From Cerasicoccus frondis (lineage in GTDB: Bacteria > Verrucomicrobiota > Verrucomicrobiia > Opitutales > Cerasicoccaceae), in NCBI GenBank assembly GCA_031296915.1, contig JAVDPC010000001.1, positions 186,001 to 250,000 of the forward strand: a DNA stretch of 64,000 nucleotides, read 5' to 3'. Positions 49,558-58,754 of this stretch are shown here, in pieces. The first letter of the stretch is position 1. Every line of letters begins with the position of its first letter. Under the pieces are notes generated by a model. It was given only the letters and a program-made list of their open reading frames with translations. It ran no database searches and was not told the origin of the DNA. The translations under genes were made by a program, and so were the position numbers.

Positions 49558-51084
49558 TCAAGCACCCGCCATACGTGGCATCCACATCGGCTCCTTGCCC
49601 ATTTCGGCAAAGATCAACTTTTGCAAAAGTTCAGTTTTCAGAGACGCTGCTTCCGGCGCCGCCCAAAGATTTTTGATCTCACCCGGGTCCTCTTGCAGGT
49701 CATAGATTTCGCCGTAGTTTTGGTTATAGTAAACCGTGATTTTATAACGCTCGTCCACGTAAGTCCGTAAATGGATGCTGGTCGGCTGCTGACGAAACTC
49801 CACCACACAATGGTCACGCACTGCTTCTTCCTGCCCACGCCATACCGGCAGTTGATCCACGCCTTGCCAATCATTCGGCACGCGCACGCCAGTGGCCTTC
49901 AGGAATGACACCGGCACATCGACCAAACTTTGCAACGCAGAGCTTTCCGCCCCTGCCGGAATTTGCCCTGGCCAACGCGCAATCATCGGCACTCGAATTT
50001 CATCTTCGTAGTGAAACGGCCCCTTCGCGTTGAGCCCATGATGGCCATAGAAATGCCCGTGGTCCGTCGTGAAGACGATCAAGGTATTGTCCCGCTGCCC
50101 TGTTTCATCCAGATAATCCAGCAGCTTGCCAATGTAATGATCCATCATGCTAATCATCCCATAGTAAACAGCGATGTCCTTGGCCAGAGACTCTTTATCC
50201 TGCAGGTGACTGCCCATGCCATGGTTGTGCATTTCTTCACCTGGCGGGAAGCCAAAGTCAGGATTTTCTGTCTGGGTTAGTTGGATATAGGGCGGGCTGT
50301 CTTCATGTTCGCCCGGCGTAGCCTGCGGCACCGTCACTTCACTGGGGTCATACATGGACGCCCACGGCTCCGGCACAAGGTAAGGCGGATGCGGATCGAA
50401 GTAACTAGCCCAGCAAAAGAAAGGCTTCCCTGCTTCGCGACATTCCTCCATACGCGCAATGGAGCGCTCGGTAATCCATTTGTCGTAATGATATTCCTCG
50501 GGCAAAGACCAGCTATGCTCCTGGGGCGATGTAGGTGGATCGACGAAATTGAAATCTCCCCATTTACTTTGAAAATGCTGCTCCCAATCCTTCAGGCCAT
50601 TCTCTTCCATCCAGATTGCATAGTGTTGCCCAGCATGCGTTTCGTCGCAGTGATTACGCGCCAACTCCACGTGATTAAAACCGTAAAAAGGCCCATTGAA
50701 ACCACGCCAGAAATCCAGATCGCGCAGCAAGGGGTAGGACTCCAGCGAGGAGTATTCCTCCGTGCCAAGCAATGGCTGAAAATGGGCCTTACCGATGAGC
50801 GAAGCATCGTAACCGACGCCTTGCAACAGCTCACCAATCGTCGTCTTATTTTCAGGCAACTTAGCGCCGAGAGACCAGGCGCCATGCTGGCTGGGATATT
50901 GCCCGGTGATCAGCGAAGCACGAGTTGGCGTGCATGTTGGGTTCGGACAATAGGCGCGCTTGAAGAGCATTCCCTCATCCGCTAAACGATCTAAATTTGG
51001 CGTCTTAACCTCGGGAAAATGCTTACCGATCGTGTTCCAGTGCTGTTGGTCACTCGTAATGAAGAGTATGTTCGGGCGTTTCAT
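49558..51084 (-). CDS. Formylglycine-dependent sulfatase
   Basis: About 508 aa; I choose ATG 51084 (MKRPNILFITSDQQHW), which has GAGG about eight bases upstream, over the longer frame. The catalytic motif is C51-T-P-T-R55 in CPNPTCTPTRASLITGQ, the sulfatase CxPxR in which Cys becomes formylglycine, with the metal-binding ITSDQQ and TTDHGHFYGHHG. No signal peptide is evident, so it could be cytoplasmic. Such enzymes remove sulfate from carbohydrates such as fucoidan or carrageenan in marine Verrucomicrobia; the substrate is not determinable here. An anaerobic sulfatase-maturating enzyme is not present in the window. Confidence 0.9.
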   Translation of the reverse strand: MKRPNILFITSDQQHWNTIGKHFPEVKTPNLDRLADEGMLFKRAYCPNPTCTPTRASLITGQYPSQHGAWSLGAKLPENKTTIGELLQGVGYDASLIGKAHFQPLLGTEEYSSLESYPLLRDLDFWRGFNGPFYGFNHVELARNHCDETHAGQHYAIWMEENGLKDWEQHFQSKWGDFNFVDPPTSPQEHSWSLPEEYHYDKWITERSIARMEECREAGKPFFCWASYFDPHPPYLVPEPWASMYDPSEVTVPQATPGEHEDSPPYIQLTQTENPDFGFPPGEEMHNHGMGSHLQDKESLAKDIAVYYGMISMMDHYIGKLLDYLDETGQRDNTLIVFTTDHGHFYGHHGLNAKGPFHYEDEIRVPMIARWPGQIPAGAESSALQSLVDVPVSFLKATGVRVPNDWQGVDQLPVWRGQEEAVRDHCVVEFRQQPTSIHLRTYVDERYKITVYYNQNYGEIYDLQEDPGEIKNLWAAPEAASLKTELLQKLIFAEMGKEPMWMPRMAGA

Positions 51085-51198
51085 CGACCTCATTGAGCAA
51101 GAGGCAACTGAGTGAGTCAAGGCGAGTTGTCAGGTTAAAATTTGTCGAATTGTAGAATTATGCGTGTGTTTTTTCCGCATTCACTAAAAATACCGCCC

Positions 51199-51975
51199 AT
51201 GGACATTGCGCTTTTCAAAGAATTTGCCCAGCAGTTGGCCGACGCCAGCGCCTTGCGTATTCGCGAAGTGTGGGAACAAGATGACGTTGGCCTGGAGTTC
51301 AAGGAAGACGACACCCCTGTGACCCGCGCCGACCGCGAGGCTGAGGAAATCATGCGCGCCATGATCAAAAAGAAATTCCCTGAGCATGGCATCATCGCCG
51401 AGGAGTTCGGCAACGAAAACGAAAATGCCGAGTTTGTCTGGATACTAGATCCCATAGACGGCACGAAATCCTTTGTGTCCCATGTGCCGCTGTTTGGAAC
51501 GCTCATCGGCCTGCTGCGCCATGGCGAACCAATCGTCGGCGTCATCAACCAACCCATTCTTCGTCAATGCCTGATCGGCGATAACCAAACGACTACGTTG
51601 AACGGGAAACCCGTCAAAGCGCGCCCGCAGAGCAAAATTGATCGCTCAATTCTCCTGACCACCGACCCCAACCTGATCGAGATGACGGACGACATCCCAG
51701 GCTTAAAAAAGCTGGTGAAAGACGTCTACCTTCGCCGCACCTGGGGAGACTGCTACGGCTACTTGCTCATCGCGACTGGACGAGCTGACATCATGCTCGA
51801 TCCGATTCTGGCGCCATGGGATTTGTTGCCCCTCGTGCCGGTCGTCCGAGGCGCAGGAGCCATGATCACCGACTGGCAAGGACGCTCCCCGAATCTTGAG
51901 CATTCATCCTCCGCCGTAGCTGCCCACCCCTATCTGCACCAGGAAGTCATCCGGGCGCTTCGTAAGCCGGACTAA
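51199..51975 (+). CDS. Inositol monophosphatase-family phosphatase (HisN-like)
   Basis: About 258 aa with start at ATG 51199 (MDIALFKEFAQ), which fits the family N-terminus; the frame upstream adds no conserved residues. Motifs: EEFGNE, the metal-binding DPIDGTKSF and the second WDLLPLVPVVRGAGAMITDW. Closest in pattern to HisN-type histidinol phosphatases and to sugar-phosphate phosphatases. Its stop overlaps that of the convergent beta-helix gene by four bases. Substrate not certain. Confidence 0.82.
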   Translation: MDIALFKEFAQQLADASALRIREVWEQDDVGLEFKEDDTPVTRADREAEEIMRAMIKKKFPEHGIIAEEFGNENENAEFVWILDPIDGTKSFVSHVPLFGTLIGLLRHGEPIVGVINQPILRQCLIGDNQTTTLNGKPVKARPQSKIDRSILLTTDPNLIEMTDDIPGLKKLVKDVYLRRTWGDCYGYLLIATGRADIMLDPILAPWDLLPLVPVVRGAGAMITDWQGRSPNLEHSSSAVAAHPYLHQEVIRALRKPD

Positions 51976-52658
51976 AAACGGCGGTCGATCACGCGTGTCT
52001 CAAGCTTGCCATAGACGATTTTTCCCTCTGGCAAATAGCCGCCATAAGGCATGCAGGGCATCACTACGGATTTGCGCCCCAAGATAGTCCCTGGCTGGAT
52101 AACAGCGTTACAGCCAGCCTCCGCATGATCCCCAAAGATCGCGCCAAACTTACGCAGGCCACTATCGACTGAGCCACTGGGCAACCGCACCGGAACATTT
52201 GCCTGATCGAGCCTCAGGTTCGCCAAGATTACCCCAGCGCCCAAGTGAGCCCCCTGCCCCAAAATCGAATCGCCCACATAGTTAAAGTGCGGGACCTGCG
52301 CGCCATCGAGCACTAGGCAGTTTTTGAGCTCACAGGCATTGCCGATCACACAGTTGGCGCCAATAATCACCTTGCCTCGTATGTAGGCGTTGGGACGAAT
52401 TTCAGTCCCCGGCCCAATCCACGCCGGACCTTCAATCACCGCCATCGGAGGCAGCTTCACAGTCGGGTGGATGTAGACCTTGCCCTTAATATGCACTCCG
52501 GAGGGGATTTCTCCAAGCCCCTGCGCCTTCTCCCAATCAAAAGCAGCCAAAGCCTTTTCCACCATGGGAATCCACGCCCACGGAGCAGCATCAGCGACAA
52601 AAGATTCAGCAAAATGAGCCAGTGACTCGGGAAGAGTTAATACGTCTGAGGCAATCAT
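51972..52658 (-). CDS. Left-handed beta-helix (GlmU-C-like) protein
   Basis: A 228-aa protein dominated by hexapeptide repeats of the left-handed beta-helix type (VYIHPTVKLPPMAVIEGPAWIGPGTEIRPNAYIRGKVIIG, then GDSILGQGAHLGAGVI). This is the acetyltransferase half of GlmU-like enzymes and of related sugar nucleotidyltransferase-associated proteins; the pyrophosphorylase half is absent. It may transfer acyl groups to a nucleotide sugar or simply bind one. Convergent with the IMPase gene. Confidence 0.72.
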   Translation of the reverse strand: MIASDVLTLPESLAHFAESFVADAAPWAWIPMVEKALAAFDWEKAQGLGEIPSGVHIKGKVYIHPTVKLPPMAVIEGPAWIGPGTEIRPNAYIRGKVIIGANCVIGNACELKNCLVLDGAQVPHFNYVGDSILGQGAHLGAGVILANLRLDQANVPVRLPSGSVDSGLRKFGAIFGDHAEAGCNAVIQPGTILGRKSVVMPCMPYGGYLPEGKIVYGKLETRVIDRRF

Positions 52659-52773
52659 CGCCCTACGCTGCCAGCATCCGCATTTTCTGTCGAGAAATCC
52701 TGTTCTTAGAAAATTCTTAATTTCTTCTTGCCAGTATGAAGCTTTTACGGGAGAAGCATCGTTTTCCCATTTA

Positions 52774-52850
52774 CGGGCTGTAGCGCAGTCTGGTAGCGCG
52801 CGTCGTTCGGGACGACGAGGTCCAGGGTTCGAATCCCTGCAGCCCGACCA
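52774..52850 (+). tRNA. tRNA-Pro (anticodon CGG)
   Basis: 77 bp including an encoded CCA. Acceptor CGGGCTG pairs with CAGCCCG, the anticodon stem CGTCG/CGACG encloses TTCGGGA giving anticodon CGG, and the T arm reads CAGGGTTCGAATCCCTG. The AT-rich, IS-rich segment starts immediately at its 3' end, consistent with a tRNA-borne insertion site. No exact second copy of the tRNA 3' end is seen in the window. Confidence 0.95.
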
Positions 52851-52858
52851 CGGGAAAA

Positions 52859-53041
52859 ATTATTGATGGAAAGACAGTTGAAGAATGGCTCGAGGAGGAC
52901 TTAAAAAGATTTGAAGCTAATCAATATCATGGCGCAACTAGTATACAACGTGGGAGAACTTATCAGATGGGCAGCCCTGCGCGGTGTTTATGCAGTGAGG
53001 ATGTTCCAATAGATGGTTTGGCATATGAAGGTAGGAAATAA
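52859..53041 (+). pseudogene. Remnant open frame directly after tRNA-Pro
   Basis: A 60-codon open frame without any start codon at its head: IIDGKTVEEWLEEDLKRF... YQMGSPARCLCSEDVPIDG... ending EGRK and TAA. It starts nine bases after the tRNA and overlaps the next gene by 29 bases in another frame. The composition looks like real coding sequence, so this is probably the 3' remnant of a gene whose front was lost when the island formed. No family recognised. Confidence 0.4.
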
Positions 53042-53450
53042 ATTAATCGCTCTGATATTGATTGTAGGGATCACGTTTGTTGCCTACAGATCGATTATAT
53101 TTTTTTATCTTGATGAGGAGGTCGATGCATTAGGCAGAACTCCTACGGATATTGTTCAATCGTTTGTGAAATCTTGCCAAATTAGGGACTATGACGAAGC
53201 TCAAACATTTTGGACTGAAGATTCACTTGTTCGCATGGAGCAGAATCGATACATTGGAGATATAAATAATTTTTTTTCAGATGTAGCTAAATCTGGATTC
53301 AGGGAGTTTAAGATGCGGAGAGGAAAGTATCATGATATTATAATGGTGGTAGCTACGGGTAGAGCTAATGATCTGCCCACGCAGCGGATATTTTATTTAG
53401 AGATGCATGATTCTGCTTGGATGTTGTATTGGCCAAAGGGAGAGGGTTGA
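53013..53450 (+). CDS. Small membrane-anchored DUF4878-like protein
   Basis: A 145-aa protein with a single N-terminal membrane span (KVGNKLIALILIVGITFVAY) and a domain reminiscent of NTF2-like DUF4878 proteins (TPTDIVQSFVKSCQIRDYDEAQTFWTEDS). ATG 53013 has GAGG some distance upstream and is preferred over ATG 53025. AT-rich. Function unknown. Confidence 0.55.
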   Translation: MVWHMKVGNKLIALILIVGITFVAYRSIIFFYLDEEVDALGRTPTDIVQSFVKSCQIRDYDEAQTFWTEDSLVRMEQNRYIGDINNFFSDVAKSGFREFKMRRGKYHDIIMVVATGRANDLPTQRIFYLEMHDSAWMLYWPKGEG

Positions 53451-53689
53451 ATATTGACTGGTGGTGGTCGTACTCGTACTACCTAGAAATTAATCCGAGA
53501 AGGAAAATACCGCAAACCTAACAGTCATCGATGCTTGAGCATTGCCTGAGAATCCGAAAATAGCCAAACTTTCATCCGAAACATCGTGGTGGGTTCAAAC
53601 TTAGGCCGCACAGGATGAACAAGCTGATTGACAGCCTTTTACGAAACTCTACAAAATGGTGCCTTGAAGACGCAAGCGCGAATATTTCT

Positions 53690-55102
53690 CGTACTACCTA
53701 GAAATTCATCCGAAGCTTAAAATGTCAACAATCGTAGCAACGATCATGCAATGAAGATTGCCGGAGACCGCGAAAACCACCAAACTTTCATCCGAAGCAT
53801 CGTTCCTTGACAGTCATCTCTGGCAAATTTCCTCCAGAACCAGAAGTTTTCACCGAATTTGTACAGTAATAACGAGCAAGCTGAACCAACTTGCTTACTG
53901 TTCAAGCAGAATCAAATCAGGCAAAAAAACCTACACAGCCTCGCGATGGTAGTAGTTCAAGAGTCCACCTAATCGAGCGTTCTTGACCACCCTCCCCTCG
54001 CCGCTGTCCGATTGCCCATGACACTCTGGATCAGGAAACGGAATCTCATTATCTAGGCCCTGATGATTCCGCTCAGAGTGATAATGCTCCAGATACTGCT
54101 CGATCACTCGGCGCACTGAACCTTCACCGACCAAGATTAGCTGGTTCAGGCATTCATGCTTGATGGATCGGACAAACCGTTCAGCAAACGCATTCAAATT
54201 CGGTGAACGCGCCGGAAGCTTCAGCGGCCTGATATTCACGCTGTGAAAAACCTCACCAAATGCTCTGGTAAAATTACTACCACGATCATGAATAAGGAAA
54301 CCCCGGCGGCCAAAGCCTTGAATCGGGCCATCGAAACCAGTTAATTCTCGGGCTCGTTGCTCACACCATTCGCCAGTTGGGTGCTCGGTCATACCACCGA
54401 AGATCACCCGACGACTTTCCAGATGTATGAAGAAGAGCACGTAGTAGGTTGCCAGATGGAATCCAGACCAAGCCTCAACCGTAAAGAAATCGCAGCCCCA
54501 GATCACCTCCTTGTGCCAAGCAATGAAGTCAGCCCAACTCGTTCGCTTTCTACGCTCAGGCGCTGGATCAATGCCGCTACGCTGTAGAATCTGGCGAACC
54601 GTTTCTTTGCAGATCACATGGCCCAGATTACACATGCGATTGGCAATATCCAGAGAGCCAGAACGCGGATTCTCGCGAGCTATTTGCACAACCAAGTCCT
54701 CCACTTCTTTCGGTTTTCGCGGTCGACCTGGATACGTCCGCTTCTTGGAACCATCAAACTTCTGCGCGACCAGCCGACGATGCCAGCGATACAGTGTATC
54801 GGGCGACACAAGGTTAGCGTATCTCTCGATGGCTTTGCCCAATTTCTTAGCTTTCTCCGCGAGCACCTTGCGTTGAGCATCGACCAATTTGGGACACTTC
54901 TTTTTCAGATGATGTTGCAACACGCGAATCTCCTCCTGAAGATAGTCAATCGCATCCAGTAACTCCTGATTCAATCGATCAGTGAACAGCGCCAGCAGCT
55001 TCGCCAACAATACTTTTCCTTCCATTCGAATCAATTTGACGCTGAAGCATGACGTCCGCAATCCTAGCATTTATGCGCTCGGATGAATTTCTAGGTAGTA
55101 CG
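53690..55102 (-). mobile_element. Intact 1413-bp insertion sequence
   Basis: A perfect 24-bp terminal inverted repeat (53690-53713 and 55079-55102, CGTACTACCTAG at the outer ends) encloses one rve-type transposase gene (53931-55070). The transposase stop lies 241 bp from the left end. No obvious target duplication is present, in keeping with insertion into an already rearranged IS66 copy. Confidence 0.85.
53931..55070 (-). CDS. Transposase with integrase (rve) domain
   Basis: A 379-aa DDE transposase. The N-terminal region is a coiled-coil (KKKCPKLVDAQRKVLAEKAKKLGKA) followed by a helix-turn-helix stretch (SPDTLYRWHRRL, RSGSLDIANRM). The catalytic triad lies in WGCDFFTVE (D), IHDRGSNF (D) and NAFAERFVRSIKHE (E). 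The overall shape is of the IS481/IS3-like integrase group, without an obvious orfA partner. ATG 55070 is used; ATG at 55025 (MEGKVLLAK) would also serve. A second truncated copy lies at 56117-56378. Confidence 0.88.
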   Translation of the reverse strand: MLGLRTSCFSVKLIRMEGKVLLAKLLALFTDRLNQELLDAIDYLQEEIRVLQHHLKKKCPKLVDAQRKVLAEKAKKLGKAIERYANLVSPDTLYRWHRRLVAQKFDGSKKRTYPGRPRKPKEVEDLVVQIARENPRSGSLDIANRMCNLGHVICKETVRQILQRSGIDPAPERRKRTSWADFIAWHKEVIWGCDFFTVEAWSGFHLATYYVLFFIHLESRRVIFGGMTEHPTGEWCEQRARELTGFDGPIQGFGRRGFLIHDRGSNFTRAFGEVFHSVNIRPLKLPARSPNLNAFAERFVRSIKHECLNQLILVGEGSVRRVIEQYLEHYHSERNHQGLDNEIPFPDPECHGQSDSGEGRVVKNARLGGLLNYYHREAV

Positions 55103-55231
55103 GGGTCGAGCCGCTCGCTTTTTGTGACCGTAAATCATCCGCGCCAGGGCATCGATTTTTTCTTCCAATAGCTTAATCTTCAAACGCGCATCGCTGAGCT
55201 CGGATTCGAGTTGGGCTTCGCGTTCGGTCAT
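55103..55231 (-). pseudogene. IS66 tnpC fragment cut by the younger IS
   Basis: From ATG 55231 the reverse strand reads MTEREAQLESELSDARLKIK... ALARMIYGHKKR, the N-terminal coiled coil of an IS66 TnpC, then breaks at 55103 where the younger IS begins. The rest of tnpC is absent from the window. The first base after the IS end continues the old frame for only four or five more residues. Confidence 0.7.
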
Positions 55232-55236
55232 GGCCG

Positions 55237-55632
55237 TTATCCATGCGTTGTCCCATAAATCATGTCCAGCAGATAATCGCTTTTCGCGCTCATACCAGGG
55301 CAAAAACTTGGCACCTTCATATCCACTCCATCGCACAGCAGCGCAAAAGCCTCCGGGCGCAGACGCAGCTTTACCGCCTTGGAGTCCGTTGAGGACGGCC
55401 AACTGAAACGACCTTCTTCCAAGCGTTTATTCAAAACCCACAACCCACTGCCATCAAAGTAAAGCGCCTTCAGCCGCGTGCGCCGCTTGTTCGTAAACAC
55501 GAACAACGCACCGCCGCGAACCGACTCCTTCAAGTGGTCCGCCACCAACGCCTCCAGTCCATTGAAGCCCTTGCGCATGTCGCAGGGCTCCAGCGCCACG
55601 AACACGCGCATACTGCCGCTAAAACTCAGCAC
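55237..55632 (-). pseudogene. IS66 tnpB, degenerate (frameshift near the end)
   Basis: A frame of 131 aa starting at GTG with the TnpB opening MLSFSGSMRVFVALEPCDMRKGFNGL and the typical ALYFDGSGLWVLNKRLE. The usual TnpB C-terminus (DG.D..GAK..PWY) appears in another frame (GAKFLPWYERE), so a one-base loss lies near 55335 and the protein ends wrongly. The IS66 copy was therefore already inactive or became so. Confidence 0.7.
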
Positions 55633-55636
55633 GTCC

Positions 55637-56047
55637 TCAATCCTGTAATGCTCGCAGCAACTCGACTACCAAGGCGATGTCTTCGCGGCGACTCAGGCGC
55701 AATTTAATCCCGCCCAGCACCTCCATCTCTAGCAACGCATCTGCTGAGCCCGTATCGATCACCGCCTCAATCAGTTCCAAAGGCTGCTTGCGCTCAGCAG
55801 TCGATATCGGAGCTTCCCGCTGACGCCGACGCTTTTGCACCCAAGTTGCAAAGGTCTGATACGTAACTCCGATGTGCGAGGCAAACGCAGAACCACTCAT
55901 CCCGCTCTGCTCAAAGGCGTCCAGGATGGTCTCACGTTTCTTCGGCGGCACCTTCACCCGCCCCAGAGCATCAGTTTTCAGCAACTCTAACTCAGCAGCT
56001 ATTAGTTGCGGGGCATTGCACTCCGTCATAGATGTCGTAGCCGTCAT
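55637..56047 (-). CDS. IS66-family TnpA
   Basis: A 136-aa helix-turn-helix protein (GSAFASHIGVTYQTFATWVQKRRRQRE) with the short C-terminal helix EDIALVVELLRAL, typical of IS66 TnpA. It precedes tnpB by a few bases, as in intact IS66 elements. Because the element is broken, it is probably not functional in transposition. Confidence 0.75.
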   Translation of the reverse strand: MTATTSMTECNAPQLIAAELELLKTDALGRVKVPPKKRETILDAFEQSGMSGSAFASHIGVTYQTFATWVQKRRRQREAPISTAERKQPLELIEAVIDTGSADALLEMEVLGGIKLRLSRREDIALVVELLRALQD

Positions 56048-56116
56048 AATACGAAGAATATGACGACCAAAGCTTGCTCGGGAGTCTTATCTGACGGTGC
56101 TTGGCGTGACGCTTAC

Positions 56117-56378
56117 CAAGGTTAGCGTATTTCTCGATAGCTTTGCTTAATTTCTTGGCTTTCACCGCGAGCACATTGCGTTGAGCATCCACCAGTTTAG
56201 GACGCTTCTTTTTGAGATGGTACTGCAATACGCGAACTTCCTCCCGCAGATAATCAATCACATCCAACAGTTCCTGATTCAGTCGATCGGTGAACAACGC
56301 CGGCAGATTCGCCAACAATACTTTTCCTACCATCCCTATCAATTTGACACTAAAGCATGACGTCCGCAATCCTTGCAT
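56117..56378 (-). pseudogene. Transposase fragment of the old IS copy
   Basis: The reverse strand from ATG 56378 matches the start of the intact transposase (QGLRTSCFSVKLI, KVLLANLPALFTDRLNQELLD, KKRPKLVDAQRN) to YANL at about residue 88, then continues into IS66 sequence. The IS66 end GTAAGCGTCACGCC begins at 56116, so this marks where IS66 entered the old copy. Only the N-terminus remains. Confidence 0.8.
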
Positions 56379-56420
56379 TTATGCGGTCGAATGAATTACT
56401 AGGCAGTACGGCCTCTTCGA

Positions 56421-58703
56421 TCAGGAAAAAGCTTGAATGGAAAATAACGCAGCTGGAGCGCCATGCGTCGCCAACAGCTCAAGCGTTAAACCACTGGTGC
56501 TCACAGGCTCCTCCAAAGTAATAACTACGCGGCCTTGATAATTCTCCTCGTTCTCAGCCAACAAGTTGCCAGCTTGATCCAATAAGCGAAAACTCCGAAC
56601 GCAAAATGGCACTACACTATCTGCATGCTGAAACTGTACGGACTCCATCGCGTGGTCGTAATCAACGTCGAAATACAACACCAATTCAGAAATCCGCTGT
56701 GGTGCCTCCCACTGCACTTGTAGCGTTGGCTTGGAGTCATTGGCATCTGCCACCCAGGCATTGCTCTGAATGAATGGTCGCACGTATTTACTCTTCAACT
56801 GCTCCACACCGAAACCTGATAAAGGCGGTTCAAACTTCACTGCTAGCAACTTCCCAACTGGGCGTCTCTCCGGGAGCCAGAATTCGAACCGGTCAAACCC
56901 ACTGCCTTCATCTGGTATTTGCACCGCCCCCTTGGCCACCGCCTTATTCGCTCGATGTATTAAAGCCATTACGCCAGTGTGATGCTCTTCCGACTGCGCA
57001 ATCGTCACACCAGGGCATCGGTGAATGCAAACAAACACATACTCGCTCTGATGCACGATTGACTGGAACTCAACCTTCACTGGAACGCCATCGCCCTTAG
57101 CCAACGGAATCTTCAATATCTCCAAGGTTTGATCTGGTGTAAAGTTGCCTTCACGAACTGAGCGACGCAATTCGAACGTCAACTCCTTATCATCCTGCGA
57201 AGAAAAGTAGAATGTCAACCCAGGCATCGATCCCGCTTGAACTGGCAGTAACAATGCGCGCGAACAATCCAACTTGGCATAGCCAGCATTAGCCGAAAAG
57301 CCCGTAATCTTCGATTCGCTCGATGCCGACAAGCGTGCCGAACGCACCAAATCCTGGGTATCTTCCAGAGGCGACAAGTGCGGTATGAACTGTCCTTTGC
57401 GACGTAGACGACGCTGCAGCACGCCCATTCGGCCAGTCTCTACCAAGTCACGGGGCATTAAATCGTTCTCGAGACATACTGCAGCAGCCATGCCTACGGC
57501 TTGTGCATTGTGCGCACATGTCATCATTACCCGCGTTGAACCAAACGCAACGTGCGACACCGAAATGAGGCGTCCCGCGGTAAAGAGGTTCTCCACATTA
57601 CGGCTATACATCGTGCGATATGGGATCTGGTAAACGCCCTTACTATGGAACTGGGTACAGCTAGACTGCGTGCTGTAAACGCCATCAGCAGGGTGCAAGT
57701 CAACCGCCCAACCACCAAATGACACCGCGTCGTCGAAACGCTTTTGCTCCACGATGTCCGACTGGCGCAACATGTAGTCGCCTTCAATGCGGCGGCTCTC
57801 ACGCTTGCCGGGAATCGTACCAATCCATTCCAAGGTCTGATTCTCCGTTTCTGGGAATTTGCCTGAGTTTTTCAGGTAATCCCATACACCGTAAGCCACC
57901 TTCCAGAGTTCCCACTTTATCTCTTCAGTGTCGTGAACCGTATCCATGCGGCCGCCATATTCCAGCCACCACAGTGAGCATCCATACTGCTTCACTTCAA
58001 TATGATCATGTCTCGGAATCTTATTGATATCTTTCAGCGCAAAGTCAGGCGCTACATACTTGACTGCTGCGCCAGTATCTTTGGCATAAAAGTAAATTGT
58101 ATGCCCAAGCAGTTCGCCATAGGACTCATCAGGAGCAAAGGGCTCGTTAAACTCATCGGCGGATTCGGCTCCCACACGGTAAGCCGCGCCTGCCAAGTAA
58201 CCCATAATGCCATCACCCGAAGCATCGCAAAACAGCGGCGCACTAATATCATACAGAGTACTGTTCTGGCTGCAGAACGCATGCAACAGCTTGATACGAG
58301 TCTCGCCGTCCTTCTCCAGGCCAACCATCGCCGTGTTCAGGAGCAAGGTGATATTGGGCTCCAAGCGCACCTTCTCCAACAAGAGCGCGTCAAAGTAGAT
58401 CGGATTTCCCTTACGGTTGCGCCAAAGGTTTTCCACCATGATCTCATCGATCACCCCACCTTCACGCGCCCAGCGATTGTTATTCCCCATGTGGGATGTA
58501 GCGCCTAACGCCCACAAGCGCACTTCTGACGAAGCATTGCCGCCCAACACTGGGCGATCCTGCACCAGAGCGACCTTCATACCTTCGCGAGCTGCTGTGA
58601 TCGCTGCGCACACACCTGCCATGCCGCCGCCAACAATGGCAAGGTCTACTTCGATTTCTTTCTTCTTCAAGGAGCGCGCAAACGCTGGTTCGGAAACAAT
58701 CAT
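56421..58703 (-). CDS. FAD-dependent oxidoreductase (FAD_oxidored type), longer
   Basis: A 760-aa protein of the PF12831-type FAD oxidoreductases frequent in polysaccharide clusters of Verrucomicrobia and Lentisphaerae. N-terminal nucleotide site VGGGMAGVCAAITAAREG, then VLGGNASSEVRLW, and the later ENLFTAGRLISVSHVAFGSTRVMMTCA. The C-terminal 200 residues look like a galactose-binding beta-sandwich (ISELVLYFDVDYDHAMESVQ). Probably oxidises or dehydrates a sugar derivative. No signal peptide. Its stop is 10 bp from the nested IS block. A shorter relative is at 60918-62765. Confidence 0.82.
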   Translation of the reverse strand: MIVSEPAFARSLKKKEIEVDLAIVGGGMAGVCAAITAAREGMKVALVQDRPVLGGNASSEVRLWALGATSHMGNNNRWAREGGVIDEIMVENLWRNRKGNPIYFDALLLEKVRLEPNITLLLNTAMVGLEKDGETRIKLLHAFCSQNSTLYDISAPLFCDASGDGIMGYLAGAAYRVGAESADEFNEPFAPDESYGELLGHTIYFYAKDTGAAVKYVAPDFALKDINKIPRHDHIEVKQYGCSLWWLEYGGRMDTVHDTEEIKWELWKVAYGVWDYLKNSGKFPETENQTLEWIGTIPGKRESRRIEGDYMLRQSDIVEQKRFDDAVSFGGWAVDLHPADGVYSTQSSCTQFHSKGVYQIPYRTMYSRNVENLFTAGRLISVSHVAFGSTRVMMTCAHNAQAVGMAAAVCLENDLMPRDLVETGRMGVLQRRLRRKGQFIPHLSPLEDTQDLVRSARLSASSESKITGFSANAGYAKLDCSRALLLPVQAGSMPGLTFYFSSQDDKELTFELRRSVREGNFTPDQTLEILKIPLAKGDGVPVKVEFQSIVHQSEYVFVCIHRCPGVTIAQSEEHHTGVMALIHRANKAVAKGAVQIPDEGSGFDRFEFWLPERRPVGKLLAVKFEPPLSGFGVEQLKSKYVRPFIQSNAWVADANDSKPTLQVQWEAPQRISELVLYFDVDYDHAMESVQFQHADSVVPFCVRSFRLLDQAGNLLAENEENYQGRVVITLEEPVSTSGLTLELLATHGAPAALFSIQAFS

Positions 58704-58754
58704 AGTATTTAGTGTTTTTTAAGTTAATCGGTGGTCCAAAATATAAAAACCGAG

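Larger units (their letters stand above)
53475..56411. mobile_element. Nested insertion-sequence block
   Basis: Termini of one IS family bound the block: CGTACTACCTAGAAATTAAT at 53475 and its near-complement at 56388-56411 (three mismatches from the intact copy's end). Inside lie the left-end remnant (53475-53689), an intact younger copy (53690-55102), an IS66 remnant (55103-56116) and the old copy's right-end remnant (56117-56411). The order implies old copy, then IS66 into it, then the younger copy into IS66 tnpC, with loss of the intervening parts. No target duplication is visible at the outer ends. Confidence 0.75.
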
